From positions 1-37,300 of the forward strand of contig CAZMCI010000005.1 in the NCBI GenBank assembly GCA_964564905.1: a stretch of DNA of 37,300 nucleotides, given 5' to 3'. The notes under the pieces were generated by a model, which saw nothing but the letters and a program-made list of their open reading frames with translations, ran no database searches and was not told where the DNA came from. The stretch is from B75-G9 sp964564905 (GTDB taxonomy: Archaea > Hadarchaeota > Hadarchaeia > Hadarchaeales > Hadarchaeaceae). A program made the position numbers and the translations under genes. Shown piece by piece: positions 22,999 through 31,385 of this stretch. Numbering within the stretch: the first letter of the stretch is position 1; each line of letters opens with the position of its first letter.

Positions 22999-24169
22999 TG
23001 TCTTGGTGGTCGGAGGGGGCCCAGCAGGTTCAACAGCGGCCTATGAAGCGGCTAGAAATGGGGCAAACGTTCTGATGATAGATCGGCGCAGGGAGCTAGG
23101 AGTCCCCGTTCAATGCGGAGAGGCGCTGGCCGAAGATGTCCTAAAGGAACTAAATCTCAAACCGGATCCACGGTGGGCCATAAATCGCACAAACGCTGTC
23201 AAGATAGTTTCTCCCTCTGGAGTGGAAGTGCGGATCTCCGAGCGGAGGGTCACGGGAAAAGTGGGCTACATACTCGACAGAAAGGTATTTGACAAATTTC
23301 TGGCGGTCCGGGCGGCAAACGCCGGTGCGGATGTAATGATTGGAACCTATGTCGACGGGCTCATCTTGAAGAATGGCAGACCTGTGGGTGTAAAAGCACT
23401 TGGGACCGACGGAAGGATCGAGATAGCCGCTGATGTGATCATTGCAGCTGACGGGGTGGGATCTCGCGTAGCTAGGTGGGCCGGACTGAACACCACACTG
23501 AAACTGACAGATGTGGAAAGTGGTATCCAGTTCAAGATGATAGGCGTGAAATTCGAGGACATCTCAATGATGGAGTTTTATCTCGGAAGCGAAATAAGCC
23601 CTGGTGGATATGCGTGGGTCTTCCCCAGGGGCGAGGGAACGGCAAACGTGGGGCTTGGCGTGCTGGGAAGCAGGGCTCGCCGCAGGTCCATAGAGTATCT
23701 TCGTGACTTTGTCGCGCGGATGCCAAATCTATCCAGAGGAAAAATAATCGAGATAAATGGGGGAGGGGTCCCCGTGTGTGGGCCCATCAAGAAGACGGTC
23801 ATGGATGGTCTGCTGGTGGTTGGTGATGCGGCCCGTCAGGTAAATCCGTTGACAGGGGGAGGGATAGACTCAGCCATGCGTGCCGGCACCATAGCAGGGG
23901 AGGTCGCAGCGCGGGCCGTCGGTGAAGGGGACACGTCAGAGAAAAAACTGAAAGAGTACGAGAAAAGATGGCGGGAGATCATAGCCAAGAGATTTGAACG
24001 TTATTTGAAGGGAAAGGACGTACTGTTGAGTCTCTCCGATGAGGAACTCGACAGGCTGGCTGAGAGTCTCAGGGGCATCAAGTTCGACAGGATAAGTTTA
24101 ACGGACATGTTGAAGGCACTGGCAAAGGCGCATCCTAAGCTTCTCTGGAAGTTGAGAGGTCTGATATAG
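22979..24169 (+). CDS. Geranylgeranyl reductase family flavoprotein
   Basis: The protein of about 396 aa has the FAD-binding GxGxxG start DVLVVGGGPAGSTAAYEAAR, the family VPVQCGEAL motif near the isoalloxazine, DGVGSRVARWAG, YAWVFPRGEGTANVGLGV, and the late GDAARQVNPLTGGGIDSAMR. It reduces the isoprenoid chains of archaeal membrane lipids. TTG at 22979 is chosen because it sits just before the conserved start with GGGGGC upstream; an ATG-initiated frame from 22901 lies inside the ferredoxin. It overlaps the ferredoxin gene by 20 nt and ends 4 nt from the convergent aspS. Confidence 0.92.
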   Translation: MVGKKYDVLVVGGGPAGSTAAYEAARNGANVLMIDRRRELGVPVQCGEALAEDVLKELNLKPDPRWAINRTNAVKIVSPSGVEVRISERRVTGKVGYILDRKVFDKFLAVRAANAGADVMIGTYVDGLILKNGRPVGVKALGTDGRIEIAADVIIAADGVGSRVARWAGLNTTLKLTDVESGIQFKMIGVKFEDISMMEFYLGSEISPGGYAWVFPRGEGTANVGLGVLGSRARRRSIEYLRDFVARMPNLSRGKIIEINGGGVPVCGPIKKTVMDGLLVVGDAARQVNPLTGGGIDSAMRAGTIAGEVAARAVGEGDTSEKKLKEYEKRWREIIAKRFERYLKGKDVLLSLSDEELDRLAESLRGIKFDRISLTDMLKALAKAHPKLLWKLRGLI

Positions 24170-24173
24170 CACG

Positions 24174-25490
24174 TTATGGCGTCAATCTCCTTCTGTCCCT
24201 CGGAAACAACACGCATTCTCTCACGTTTTGAACTCCTGTTAGCGCCATTGTCAGCCTGTCCAACCCCAGCCCCCAACCTGCGTGGGGGGGGACTGCCGTC
24301 ATGTTGAGCATGTGAGATTCAAAATTTTCTGGATTGAGTCCCTTGCATTTCAATTGTTGTGTGAGGAGTTCCCTCTGATGGATGCGTGTTCCTCCAGAGG
24401 CCAGTTCTATTTCACCGCACATCAGATCGAATGCGTGACATATCTTTGGATCTTCGGTGTGGGGCATGATATAAAAAGGCTTGATCTCGGTTGGCCAATC
24501 CACGACGAAATACGCCCCACCCATGAGCCCGCCCAGTTTTTTCTCAGCGAGGGTCGGAAGATCCTCACCCCATGCTACCTTCACATCCGCTCGCTCCAGC
24601 TTTTCGAGGGCCTCGTCGTAGGTTATGCGTGGAAATGGGGTCCTTGGGATTTTTAGTCTGTGTCCGAGTAACTTCAGTTCCTCCGAGCATTTTTTCTTCA
24701 CCTCCTCGAACGCTCGGTGGACAAGTTCCTCGAGAATATTCATTACGTCGTCGGCTGTAGCGTAAGCGACCTCTATGTCGATAGACGTGGCTTCGTTAAG
24801 ATGTCGAGGTGTATCATGCTCCTCCGCTCTGAAGATCGGGCCTATCTCAAAGACCCGCTCGAGGGATCCTGTCAGCACCTCCTTGTAAAGCTGCGGGCTC
24901 TGGCTCAGAAAAGCCTCTTTCTCGAAATACGAGATCGGAAATAGGGCCGCCCCGCTTTCCGTGGCGGTAGCGACTATTTTTGGCGTCTGAACTTCGATGA
25001 ACCCCTGGTCCACCAAGTACTTGCGCATGGTTTGGAGCGCTTGGTGACGGATTTTAAATATCGCGATGGACCTCGGACGACGAAGGTCCAACCCCCGTGC
25101 ATCTAGTCGGGTGTCCAGATTCGCTTTCACCCTGCCCTGGGGATCCAGTGGGAGAGGAGTTGGAGCGAGGTTCAAGATCCTTATCTCAGAGGGTAGGATC
25201 TCCACACCTCTCGGAGCTTGTTTTGCTGCAACTACCCTTCCCTTCACGCTTACAGAAGATTCCTTTGTGAGCCTGTTGATCTTGGTCAGCAGTTCTTTGT
25301 CGGTCTTTGATTTGGGCGCGGTGATCTGGATGGTCCCGGAGAGGTCTGATAGAATGAAAAATTTTATCCCACCGAGGTCCCGGACATCCCCGACCCTGCC
25401 CATCACCACCACCTCCCTCCCCGACAATTTTGACGTGATCTCGGATGAGAAGTGGGTTCGCCGTAACTCTCCAAGGTCATCAAGTTGCAT
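24174..25490 (-). CDS. aspS: Aspartyl-tRNA synthetase, archaeal type
   Basis: The 438-aa class IIb enzyme has an N-terminal OB anticodon-binding domain (MGRVGDVRDLGGIKFFILSD), the LDTRLDARGLDLRRP hinge, motif 2 (GPIFRAEEHDTPRHLNEATS), QSPQLYKEVL, and motif 3 (GWGLGLDRLTMALTG). Length fits the archaeal type. Whether it charges only tRNA-Asp or also tRNA-Asn cannot be told from this window. ATG at 25490. It is downstream of alba on the same strand but alba ends in a strong T-rich terminator, so aspS probably has its own promoter. Confidence 0.95.
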   Translation of the reverse strand: MQLDDLGELRRTHFSSEITSKLSGREVVVMGRVGDVRDLGGIKFFILSDLSGTIQITAPKSKTDKELLTKINRLTKESSVSVKGRVVAAKQAPRGVEILPSEIRILNLAPTPLPLDPQGRVKANLDTRLDARGLDLRRPRSIAIFKIRHQALQTMRKYLVDQGFIEVQTPKIVATATESGAALFPISYFEKEAFLSQSPQLYKEVLTGSLERVFEIGPIFRAEEHDTPRHLNEATSIDIEVAYATADDVMNILEELVHRAFEEVKKKCSEELKLLGHRLKIPRTPFPRITYDEALEKLERADVKVAWGEDLPTLAEKKLGGLMGGAYFVVDWPTEIKPFYIMPHTEDPKICHAFDLMCGEIELASGGTRIHQRELLTQQLKCKGLNPENFESHMLNMTAVPPHAGWGLGLDRLTMALTGVQNVRECVLFPRDRRRLTP

Positions 25491-25567
25491 CTTCGCCCTC
25501 CATCTGAATAGAACTGTGGTAACGGTATTAAACCCTAGGTAGTAAAAGTCGTGCTTGTTTCGTGACT

Positions 25568-25582
25568 AAAAAAATAAAAAAA
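25568..25582 (-). terminator. T-rich terminator after alba
   Basis: On the minus strand, about 15 nt after the alba stop, GCGCCC is followed by seven T, one A and seven T. Such runs end transcription by archaeal RNA polymerase. Confidence 0.65.
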
Positions 25583-25596
25583 GGGCGCGGAGGTAT

Positions 25597-25902
25597 TTAC
25601 TTGCCCTTCCCGAGCATTATTTCAATGGTCGAAACATTAGCCGCGCCGCCTTCTCCTTGGACCTCTTCGGTCCCGATCGAAATGTTCTGCACGTTCAGCC
25701 CCTGTAAAAATCTGTTTCTGACGATCTCTGCAACATCGACGGCCCTGCTTATCGCCTTACCACGTGCCTTTAGGGTGACGTTGGTGCCACCCTCGTTGAA
25801 CTGCGTTATCACTGCAAGCACATAGTTCATCACTGGCTTCGTTCCTATAAAAACCACATTTTCAGCGGTTTTTTCTTTTGTCGCAGTTTTCTCTTCAGCC
25901 AT
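25597..25902 (-). CDS. alba: Chromatin protein Alba
   Basis: The 101-aa protein has the Alba core: NVVFIGTKPVMNYVLAVITQ, ARGKAISRAVDVAEIVRNRF and the C-terminal hairpin ISIGTEEVQGEGGAANVSTI, with a charged Lys/Glu N-terminal tail. It coats DNA and RNA as dimers. The usual DNA-contact lysine of GxKPV is present. ATG at 25902 has AAGGAGG about 11 nt upstream. The next gene upstream is divergent, with AT-rich promoter elements for both in the spacer. Confidence 0.95.
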   Translation of the reverse strand: MAEEKTATKEKTAENVVFIGTKPVMNYVLAVITQFNEGGTNVTLKARGKAISRAVDVAEIVRNRFLQGLNVQNISIGTEEVQGEGGAANVSTIEIMLGKGK

Positions 25903-25996
25903 GGTTTCATGCCCTCCTTGTGTTTTTTTGGTCGGATGTTATCACTCCGGAGGCAATAAAAACTTTTCGTTTTTCTTGTGGAGGTGCCGGTGAACT

Positions 25997-26004
25997 ATTT
26001 AAAC
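25997..26004 (+). promoter_or_regulatory. TATA box of the DUF515-like gene
   Basis: ATTTAAAC is centred about 27 nt before 26027, placing transcription start right at the ATG at 26029. The message looks leaderless, so the in-frame GTG at 25978 is not the start. Confidence 0.5.
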
Positions 26005-26028
26005 ATATACCCCATCTTAATTTTGTGG

Positions 26029-27159
26029 ATGGGTGATCGTATAACTCAAAGAGGCACAGATGTCAGGCCAATTATCGGTGCGGCTGTCGTCTTCCTCATC
26101 ATAGGTTCGATAATTTTTGGCGTGTTTTACTTCTTCGTCGCCAAACCGGCAGCGGAGGCCCTAGAAACCTCAAAACTTTCGGCCATGTCCTTAGTCGACG
26201 AGTTGAACTCAATCGGCACCTTGCAGGCAATCTCCGCTGCTTCGACCTATTCCAGTCAAATACAGGCCGCAGGCTCATCCGTAGAGGTTGAGTCGATCGT
26301 GGTTGAGGTGAACGCAGCCATCCAACGTGAAGAAAAGCGCAAAGAGCTGTTGGACAGGGCCATCTCTGCCACCACGGGGTCGTTTTACTCGGCCACTGGC
26401 ACCGGAGGTACCCAACAAGTTGAGGCTCTAAGCGCTCTTCTACAAACCCTGCAAGACGAAATAAACGCAAAAAGTACATTGTCCGAACTTCAAAGCTATG
26501 AGGCTTCAGGGACCATAGACAGTCAGGCGACTACGACCTGGCAAAACTTCTTCACAAGCTTGATCTCCGACATCCAAAACGAGAACATACTGATGATTGA
26601 GAATAACTCCCCAGCCAGCTGGTACTTTATGACTAAAAGCGAGGCGCTGTCGCACGTTGCGGAGTCCACATGGCAAACCCTGCGAAAACTCGACTTTGAG
26701 GGCACTAGCTACATTGAAGTACCAATCTCGGACAAGCTCAACAGGGCCCCGACCATCACCGCCGGGTCTCAGGTAAACATATACATTTACGACAAAACTG
26801 CTGAGAGTTTGCACCTTATCACAGGGAACGCTACAGTGAGCAAGGTGCTGTACTCAAGGGCCGACCTCGCCACCATCGCTTGGAGCATGACCGCTGGCAC
26901 CACTAGTCAAAGCTATGCTGTTAATATCTGGGAGACCCTGAAGGCGGCGGCCGCTGGTTCAGCTGAGGCGGCGGCGGTAGGGTGGCAAAACTATGGGAGT
27001 GAAGTAATGAGCAACGCTCTAAACGCTGGAGTGCTAGACTTCAACGTAAACGCGATTTATGTGGTTAAGGTTCCGGCCCAAGCTGGTGAGAGCATAATTC
27101 AGTATGAGTTCTATCAGAGCGCCACGAAAGACGTGATATTGGCCGTGCAAGCGACCTGA
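26029..27159 (+). CDS. Membrane-anchored extracellular protein, DUF515-like
   Basis: The protein of about 376 aa has a short basic cytoplasmic start (MGDRITQRGTDVRP), one membrane helix (IIGAAVVFLIIGSIIFGVFY, residues about 14-33) and a long Ala/Ser/Thr-rich outer region with helical stretches (EREEKRKELLDRA-like) and a later beta region (INIYIYDKT-like VNIYIYDKTAESLHL). The layout resembles the archaeal DUF515 family, whose function is unknown; I hold that match loosely. There are no cysteines. It stands alone between divergent alba and a THEP1-type NTPase 25 nt downstream, with which it may share a transcript. Confidence 0.75.
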   Translation: MGDRITQRGTDVRPIIGAAVVFLIIGSIIFGVFYFFVAKPAAEALETSKLSAMSLVDELNSIGTLQAISAASTYSSQIQAAGSSVEVESIVVEVNAAIQREEKRKELLDRAISATTGSFYSATGTGGTQQVEALSALLQTLQDEINAKSTLSELQSYEASGTIDSQATTTWQNFFTSLISDIQNENILMIENNSPASWYFMTKSEALSHVAESTWQTLRKLDFEGTSYIEVPISDKLNRAPTITAGSQVNIYIYDKTAESLHLITGNATVSKVLYSRADLATIAWSMTAGTTSQSYAVNIWETLKAAAAGSAEAAAVGWQNYGSEVMSNALNAGVLDFNVNAIYVVKVPAQAGESIIQYEFYQSATKDVILAVQAT

Positions 27160-27184
27160 ACCACTTTTTGGCTGGCATGGAAAA

Positions 27185-27733
27185 ATGCCAAACAACTTCC
27201 TGATTACCGGACCTCCTAGGAGCGGCAAGACCTCGGTGATCGAGCGAGCGATGTCTATTTTACGTGAGCAGGGGTTACGAGCTGGTGGGATATACTGTCC
27301 CGAGATTTGTGAGGGCGGTGTTAGGCTTGGGTTCAAAATCATCGACATCATGACGGGCGAGGAGCGCATCCTAGCCCATGTAGATCAGCGGAATGGTCCC
27401 CAAGTAAGCAAATACCGCGTCAACGTGACAAACGTGGATGAGCTAAGCGAGTCAGCAATTAATCGAGCGCTGAATGAAGCGGATTTCCTGGTCATTGACG
27501 AAATCGCGCCGATGGAAATCTACAGTGAAGGATTCAAGAAAGCAGTGCTTGTGGCGCTTGACTCCCCAAAACCATTACTTGCTGCAATTCATCAGCGGAC
27601 GCGGACAGGATTCATAGGTGAAATTAAAGTTCGCGATGATATCGAGATTTTCGAGGTGACGCAAAGGGCACGAGAGGAGCTGCCAATCAAGCTTGCGGAA
27701 GCGGTCTTGTCAGCAGTTGCCCAAAAACATTGA
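27185..27733 (+). CDS. THEP1-type nucleoside-triphosphatase
   Basis: The 182-aa P-loop protein begins NNFLITGPPRSGKTSVIERA (Walker A GPPRSGKTS), followed by GGIYCPEI, FKIIDIMTGEERILAHVD, and DFLVIDEIAPMEIYS (Walker B). This matches the THEP1/COG1618 family, a nucleoside-triphosphatase close to adenylate kinases with a poorly defined role. ATG at 27185 lies 25 nt after the DUF515-like gene. A T-run at 27764-27770 probably ends the transcript. Confidence 0.9.
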   Translation: MPNNFLITGPPRSGKTSVIERAMSILREQGLRAGGIYCPEICEGGVRLGFKIIDIMTGEERILAHVDQRNGPQVSKYRVNVTNVDELSESAINRALNEADFLVIDEIAPMEIYSEGFKKAVLVALDSPKPLLAAIHQRTRTGFIGEIKVRDDIEIFEVTQRAREELPIKLAEAVLSAVAQKH

Positions 27734-27763
27734 TTCGACAACGTTAACAGACGGTCCTAGAAC

Positions 27764-27770
27764 TTTTTTT
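27764..27770 (+). terminator. T-run terminator after the THEP1-type gene
   Basis: Seven consecutive T follow about 30 nt after the stop codon. The next 160 bases before trm1 hold TATA-like blocks near 27793-27799 and 27843-27850. Confidence 0.4.
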
Positions 27771-27931
27771 ATGGCGAAAGGCTGAGTGAGGAGCGATTTA
27801 AACAAATTATTAAACGTCGCGTGCATGCAGCTACGGAGAGCACCTTTATACCCGATTTGTGGGGAATGTCGATTGGAGTGAGTCAGAAAAAGCCAAATCT
27901 AGATCTCCTGTCAATTCAATTGTCGGTAAAC

Positions 27932-29098
27932 ATGGAAACTACCGTTGTTGTGGAGGGTCAGGCCAAGATTGAGGTGCCTGAGCCAAAAAGCTTCCAGACA
28001 GTAGCGGGAGACTACGCTCCATCGCTGGCCCCCGTGTTTTATAATCCGCGCATGAAATTCTCTCGCGATATTTCGGTGTCGGCTCTCCAAGTCCTAGCGA
28101 ACGAACATAGGGGATTAGTTGTGTGCGACCCACTCGCAGGTGTGGGCGTAAGAGGAATCCGTTATGCTAAGGAGGTCACCGGTGTCTCAAGGGTAGTGAT
28201 CAACGATCGTTCTCACACAGCATTTGAGTTGATCAGACGCAATGTCGACCTAAATGACATCAGTTCTCTCGTGGAGCTGAAAAATAGAGACGCAAATGTC
28301 CTGCTGCGGGAGAGCGCTGGCGAGTTTCACTTCGTTGACTTAGATCCGTTTGGTTCCCCAGCCAAATTTGTCGATTCCGCATGTGTGGCACTAAAACCGA
28401 GGGGCATGCTGGCGGTGACCGCCACCGATACCGCACCGCTTTCTGGAGTCCATGTACGGGCATGCATAAGGAAGTACGGTGCGAGACCGCTCAAGACCGA
28501 ATATCATCATGAGATCGGGATACGGATATTGGTCGGCTTCTGCCAGCGCGTGGCTGGAAAACACGAACTTGCGTTGATTCCCGTCCTAGCCCATGCGACT
28601 CTGCATTACTTCAGAATTTACCTTCGGGCACAAAAAGGAGCACAGCGTGCTGATGAAGTTCTCAAACAACAGGGATATGTTTCACACTGCCATGTCTGCG
28701 GGCGGAGGATATTCACTCATGGTATGACGCCGGAATTACCCAGCATTTGTGAGTGTGGAGGTCGACTTTCTCACGCGGGGCCCCTCTGGCTTGGGGAAAT
28801 CATGGACACAACGTTTCTCAGCAAGGTGACAGCAGACTTGATGAAAAGAAACTTCAGATTGAAAGCAGAGGAGATTGCTCTGCTCAACCGGTGTACTGAG
28901 GAAGCCGGTGGACCACCGATGTTTTATGACGTGCACGAACTCGCCAGACGTGTAAAAACGCAACCACCAAAAATTGCTGAACTCATATCGAAACTCCAAA
29001 AACTAGGTCATTTTGCCTCCCGGACCCATTTTTCGGACACAGGTTTTCGGACCGACGCAGATATGGAGGAGATAACAAGAATTTTCAGAAGCTTTTGA
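27932..29098 (+). CDS. trm1: tRNA (guanine-26 N2) dimethyltransferase Trm1
   Basis: The protein of about 388 aa has the Trm1 start VVVEGQAKIEVP and VFYNPRMKFSRDISV, the SAM site VCDPLAGVGVRGIRYA, the motif DLDPFGSPAKFVDSA (DPFG) and a C-terminal zinc-finger section (CHVCGRRIFTHG...ICECGGRLSHAGPLW). It methylates G26 between the D and anticodon stems; three of the four tRNAs in this window carry G26. ATG at 27932 aligns with family starts, and the open frame extends uselessly to 27821. Its last 14 nt overlap the convergent rlmE gene. Confidence 0.93.
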   Translation: METTVVVEGQAKIEVPEPKSFQTVAGDYAPSLAPVFYNPRMKFSRDISVSALQVLANEHRGLVVCDPLAGVGVRGIRYAKEVTGVSRVVINDRSHTAFELIRRNVDLNDISSLVELKNRDANVLLRESAGEFHFVDLDPFGSPAKFVDSACVALKPRGMLAVTATDTAPLSGVHVRACIRKYGARPLKTEYHHEIGIRILVGFCQRVAGKHELALIPVLAHATLHYFRIYLRAQKGAQRADEVLKQQGYVSHCHVCGRRIFTHGMTPELPSICECGGRLSHAGPLWLGEIMDTTFLSKVTADLMKRNFRLKAEEIALLNRCTEEAGGPPMFYDVHELARRVKTQPPKIAELISKLQKLGHFASRTHFSDTGFRTDADMEEITRIFRSF

Positions 29099-29693
29099 AT
29101 CCCTTACAGACGATGTACGCCTCGGCGCTGCCCTTACGTGAGGCAGGAGGTTTTGAAACCTTTACCGACTCAAATTTTTTCCTGAGTTCGTTCACAAATT
29201 CATCGAACATATTTCCTTGGAAGACCTTCACCAGGAATTTTCCTCCCCTTCGGAGGATTCGGTCTGCTATCCAGAACGCGGCACGGGCCAGCGCGATGGA
29301 GCGGAAGTGATCCACATCCCACACCCCTGATATTTTCGGTGAAGCGTCTGAAAGGATCACCGTGGGTTCTCGAGGAAGATTTTGTCTGATCAGCTCTGGC
29401 GTGGAGGCATCAGTTATATCTGCCACGATTACGCGCACATTTTTGTATGGAAACTTGACCACCCGCTGCACATCAACGCCGAGCACAAACCCCTCGTCGC
29501 CAACCTCCTCGCGGGCGACTTGGATCCAACCCCCCGGAGCTGCACCCAGGTCTACGACGATATCCCCCCGTTTGAGGATGCGAAAACGGGAATTGAGCTG
29601 TTTTAGTTTGAATGAGGCCCGCGTCCTGTATCCTTCGTGTTTGGCCATTCGGTAGTAGTGGTCGTGTCTCTCTCCACGTCTATGTCCGCCCAT
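29085..29693 (-). CDS. rlmE: RlmE/FtsJ-type RNA 2'-O-methyltransferase
   Basis: The 202-aa protein has the family layout: RTRASFKLKQLN with the first catalytic lysine, SAM site VDLGAAPGGWIQVA, the catalytic Asp in ILSDASPKISG, the second lysine in FLVKVFQG and Glu in SAEAYIV, completing the K-D-K-E tetrad. It methylates a ribose in 23S rRNA or tRNA. It overlaps the DUF123 gene start by 14 nt upstream and the convergent trm1 end by 14 nt downstream. It is the last gene of the queE operon. Confidence 0.94.
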   Translation of the reverse strand: MGGHRRGERHDHYYRMAKHEGYRTRASFKLKQLNSRFRILKRGDIVVDLGAAPGGWIQVAREEVGDEGFVLGVDVQRVVKFPYKNVRVIVADITDASTPELIRQNLPREPTVILSDASPKISGVWDVDHFRSIALARAAFWIADRILRRGGKFLVKVFQGNMFDEFVNELRKKFESVKVSKPPASRKGSAEAYIVCKGFKSF

Positions 29694-30114
29694 ATTTGAT
29701 CCCCTTTTCGGGTTTCAGGCCACAGGCCCTGAACCCGTTCAATACCTGAGTGATGAGTTCGGAGAGATCACCGCTGTAAAACAGGTGGGAACGACAGGTG
29801 CAGTCGCTTGAACCAAATCCGTCGACATATGGGAGGCGTTTGGCCAGCTGCCTTGCTATTTCACATTCCTTCCGGATCTTTCCCGGCGCCGTGATCACAT
29901 CAACTGCCCGAGCGTGGAGGAGCAGATGGTCTATGTGCCAGTAAATTTTCTTTTTCTGGCTGAGGTGCCGACCGATTCTTTTTTCAAGCCCGCCCATGGC
30001 AGATCCGATGTACGCGTAGTAACCAGATTTGAACTTGACGTTTCCGAGCCCTCCAACACTTATGACCAAGCTGTAGGGGACGTGCACGATCAGAGAATAC
30101 GTTCCACGTATCAT
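29680..30114 (-). CDS. DUF123 GIY-YIG-like nuclease-fold protein
   Basis: The 144-aa protein matches archaeal DUF123: GTYSLIVHVPYSLVISVG, GYYAYIGSAMGGLEKRIGRH (the GIY-YIG-like part, with GYYAYIG), WHIDHLLLHA, and the conserved C-terminal CTCRSHLFY. Activity has not been established for the family. ATG at 30114 overlaps queD by 4 nt, and its end overlaps rlmE, so it is embedded in a tRNA/rRNA modification operon. Confidence 0.88.
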   Translation of the reverse strand: MIRGTYSLIVHVPYSLVISVGGLGNVKFKSGYYAYIGSAMGGLEKRIGRHLSQKKKIYWHIDHLLLHARAVDVITAPGKIRKECEIARQLAKRLPYVDGFGSSDCTCRSHLFYSGDLSELITQVLNGFRACGLKPEKGIKYGRT

Positions 30115-30581
30115 GTCTTGATTCGCCTTTCTTCAGTTGCGCTTTCTCCAGGGGATTCTTCAACGAGGACAGTGATCTTATCCACGTTTGGATAGGAGGA
30201 TAGCTTTTTGGCCAGTTCATCCGCTATAAGTCTGGCAAGTTCTTCGACGGTGGTGTTGATCGCCGGGATCCAGACGACGTCTTCTTTTGGAAACTCAAAT
30301 TCGCGTCCGTGGACGGAAACCCGCACGCTTTTTTTACTCGAGAGACGTTGGATGGATGGATTCTTCTCGGGCAGGAGAAGTCTGTGGTCGTAATTTTCAC
30401 AGATTTTTTTCATCAGGGATTTGAGTTCCAAAAAGTCCACTACTAATCCACGCTCGTCCTGCTTTCCCTCAACGGTCACGCCCACGCGCCAGTTATGCCC
30501 GTGAAGATACTCGCATTTTTTGTGTCCTATGACAAAGTGTGCGGCTGAGAATCCCAAGCCCTCCATCAAATCTATCCTCAT
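30111..30581 (-). CDS. queD: 6-carboxy/6-pyruvoyl tetrahydropterin synthase (QueD type)
   Basis: The 156-aa zinc enzyme of the archaeosine/queuosine precursor route has FSAAHFVIGH, the QueD-type CEYLHGHNW (Cys-x3-His-Gly-His with catalytic Cys and zinc histidines), VVDFLELKSLM and LDHRLL-type YDHRLLLPE. The late TTVEELARLIADELAK and EES segment complete the T-fold. The middle (residues about 80-100) is slightly extended. ATG at 30581 overlaps the queE stop as TGATG. Confidence 0.93.
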   Translation of the reverse strand: MRIDLMEGLGFSAAHFVIGHKKCEYLHGHNWRVGVTVEGKQDERGLVVDFLELKSLMKKICENYDHRLLLPEKNPSIQRLSSKKSVRVSVHGREFEFPKEDVVWIPAINTTVEELARLIADELAKKLSSYPNVDKITVLVEESPGESATEERRIKT

Positions 30582-31348
30582 CAGTGCACCCCGATTAACT
30601 TATGTAGTTGAGGTATTATGGAGATTTCCTTGACTCCAGATTTGGAGGCAATTTCGGCGAGGCGATATACGTGCTTTATTCCCGGAGCACTTCGGATTTT
30701 ATAGGCGGGGGTCACCGGCTGGAGGACCACCGGAACTTCGAATTTCGCCAGCTGTTTTGAGACACGCGCAACGTTCTCTGCCCGGGTTGACGGAAGCACG
30801 ACCATCTTCACGAAGGTGTCCACCCCGCCTTCGACAGCCAGCTCGATACATCTGAGTTCCTCCATGAAGAGGTCATGCCAGTTGGAACGCGGTACCGCTT
30901 GATGCTCCGGCAACTTGATGTCTATGGCGGCTATACTCACATATTCAGCCACTTTTTCGATCATTTTGCTGTCTGTACCGTTCGTTTCAAGGTACGTGAG
31001 GAGGCCTGCGCGCCTGCACACGGACGCTACCTCTACCAAAAAGTTTCCCGCCATCAACGGTTCCCCTCCAGTTAAAGAAACGCTGTGGGTGGAGGGAGTC
31101 ACCAAACGTTTCACGTGGTGGAGCACGTTTGCAGGTGTCATTGGATTCCTTTTGTACATGAATTTTCCAGAGCCGGGACTCAGCTCGATTTTACACCTAG
31201 CAGGTCTTAGGTCTTTGAATTCCCTACTGTCGCAGTATACACAATTCAAGTTGCATCCCGAGAAACGTATGAAAACCTGTCGCTTCCCAATGTACAGTCC
31301 CTCGCCCTGGATTGAGTTGAACATCTCGCCAATGTAGCCTCGATCCAT
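30581..31348 (-). CDS. queE: 7-carboxy-7-deazaguanine synthase (QueE, radical SAM)
   Basis: The protein of about 255 aa makes the deazaguanine core of archaeosine. It has the QueE start EMFNSIQGEGLYIGKRQVF, the radical SAM motif GCNLNCVYCD, a 7-cysteine-spaced insertion, SLTGGEPLMAG, LETNGT and VKMVVLPST. ATG at 31348 is chosen over TTG 31366; GGAGGG lies ten bases upstream. It opens the operon queE-queD-DUF123-rlmE, 38 nt after the tRNA-Thr(UGU) 3' end on the same strand. Confidence 0.92.
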   Translation of the reverse strand: MDRGYIGEMFNSIQGEGLYIGKRQVFIRFSGCNLNCVYCDSREFKDLRPARCKIELSPGSGKFMYKRNPMTPANVLHHVKRLVTPSTHSVSLTGGEPLMAGNFLVEVASVCRRAGLLTYLETNGTDSKMIEKVAEYVSIAAIDIKLPEHQAVPRSNWHDLFMEELRCIELAVEGGVDTFVKMVVLPSTRAENVARVSKQLAKFEVPVVLQPVTPAYKIRSAPGIKHVYRLAEIASKSGVKEISIIPQLHKLIGVH

Positions 31349-31385
31349 CGTCTCACAACCCTCCAACTTTCCGGAAGCTTAGCCA

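Noticed and set aside
24282..25542. Several plus-strand frames opposite aspS
   Set aside because: They mirror the codons of aspS and show no independent motifs.
27821..27931. N-terminal extension of Trm1
   Set aside because: No similarity to Trm1; TATA-like blocks and the family start at 27932 argue against translation here.
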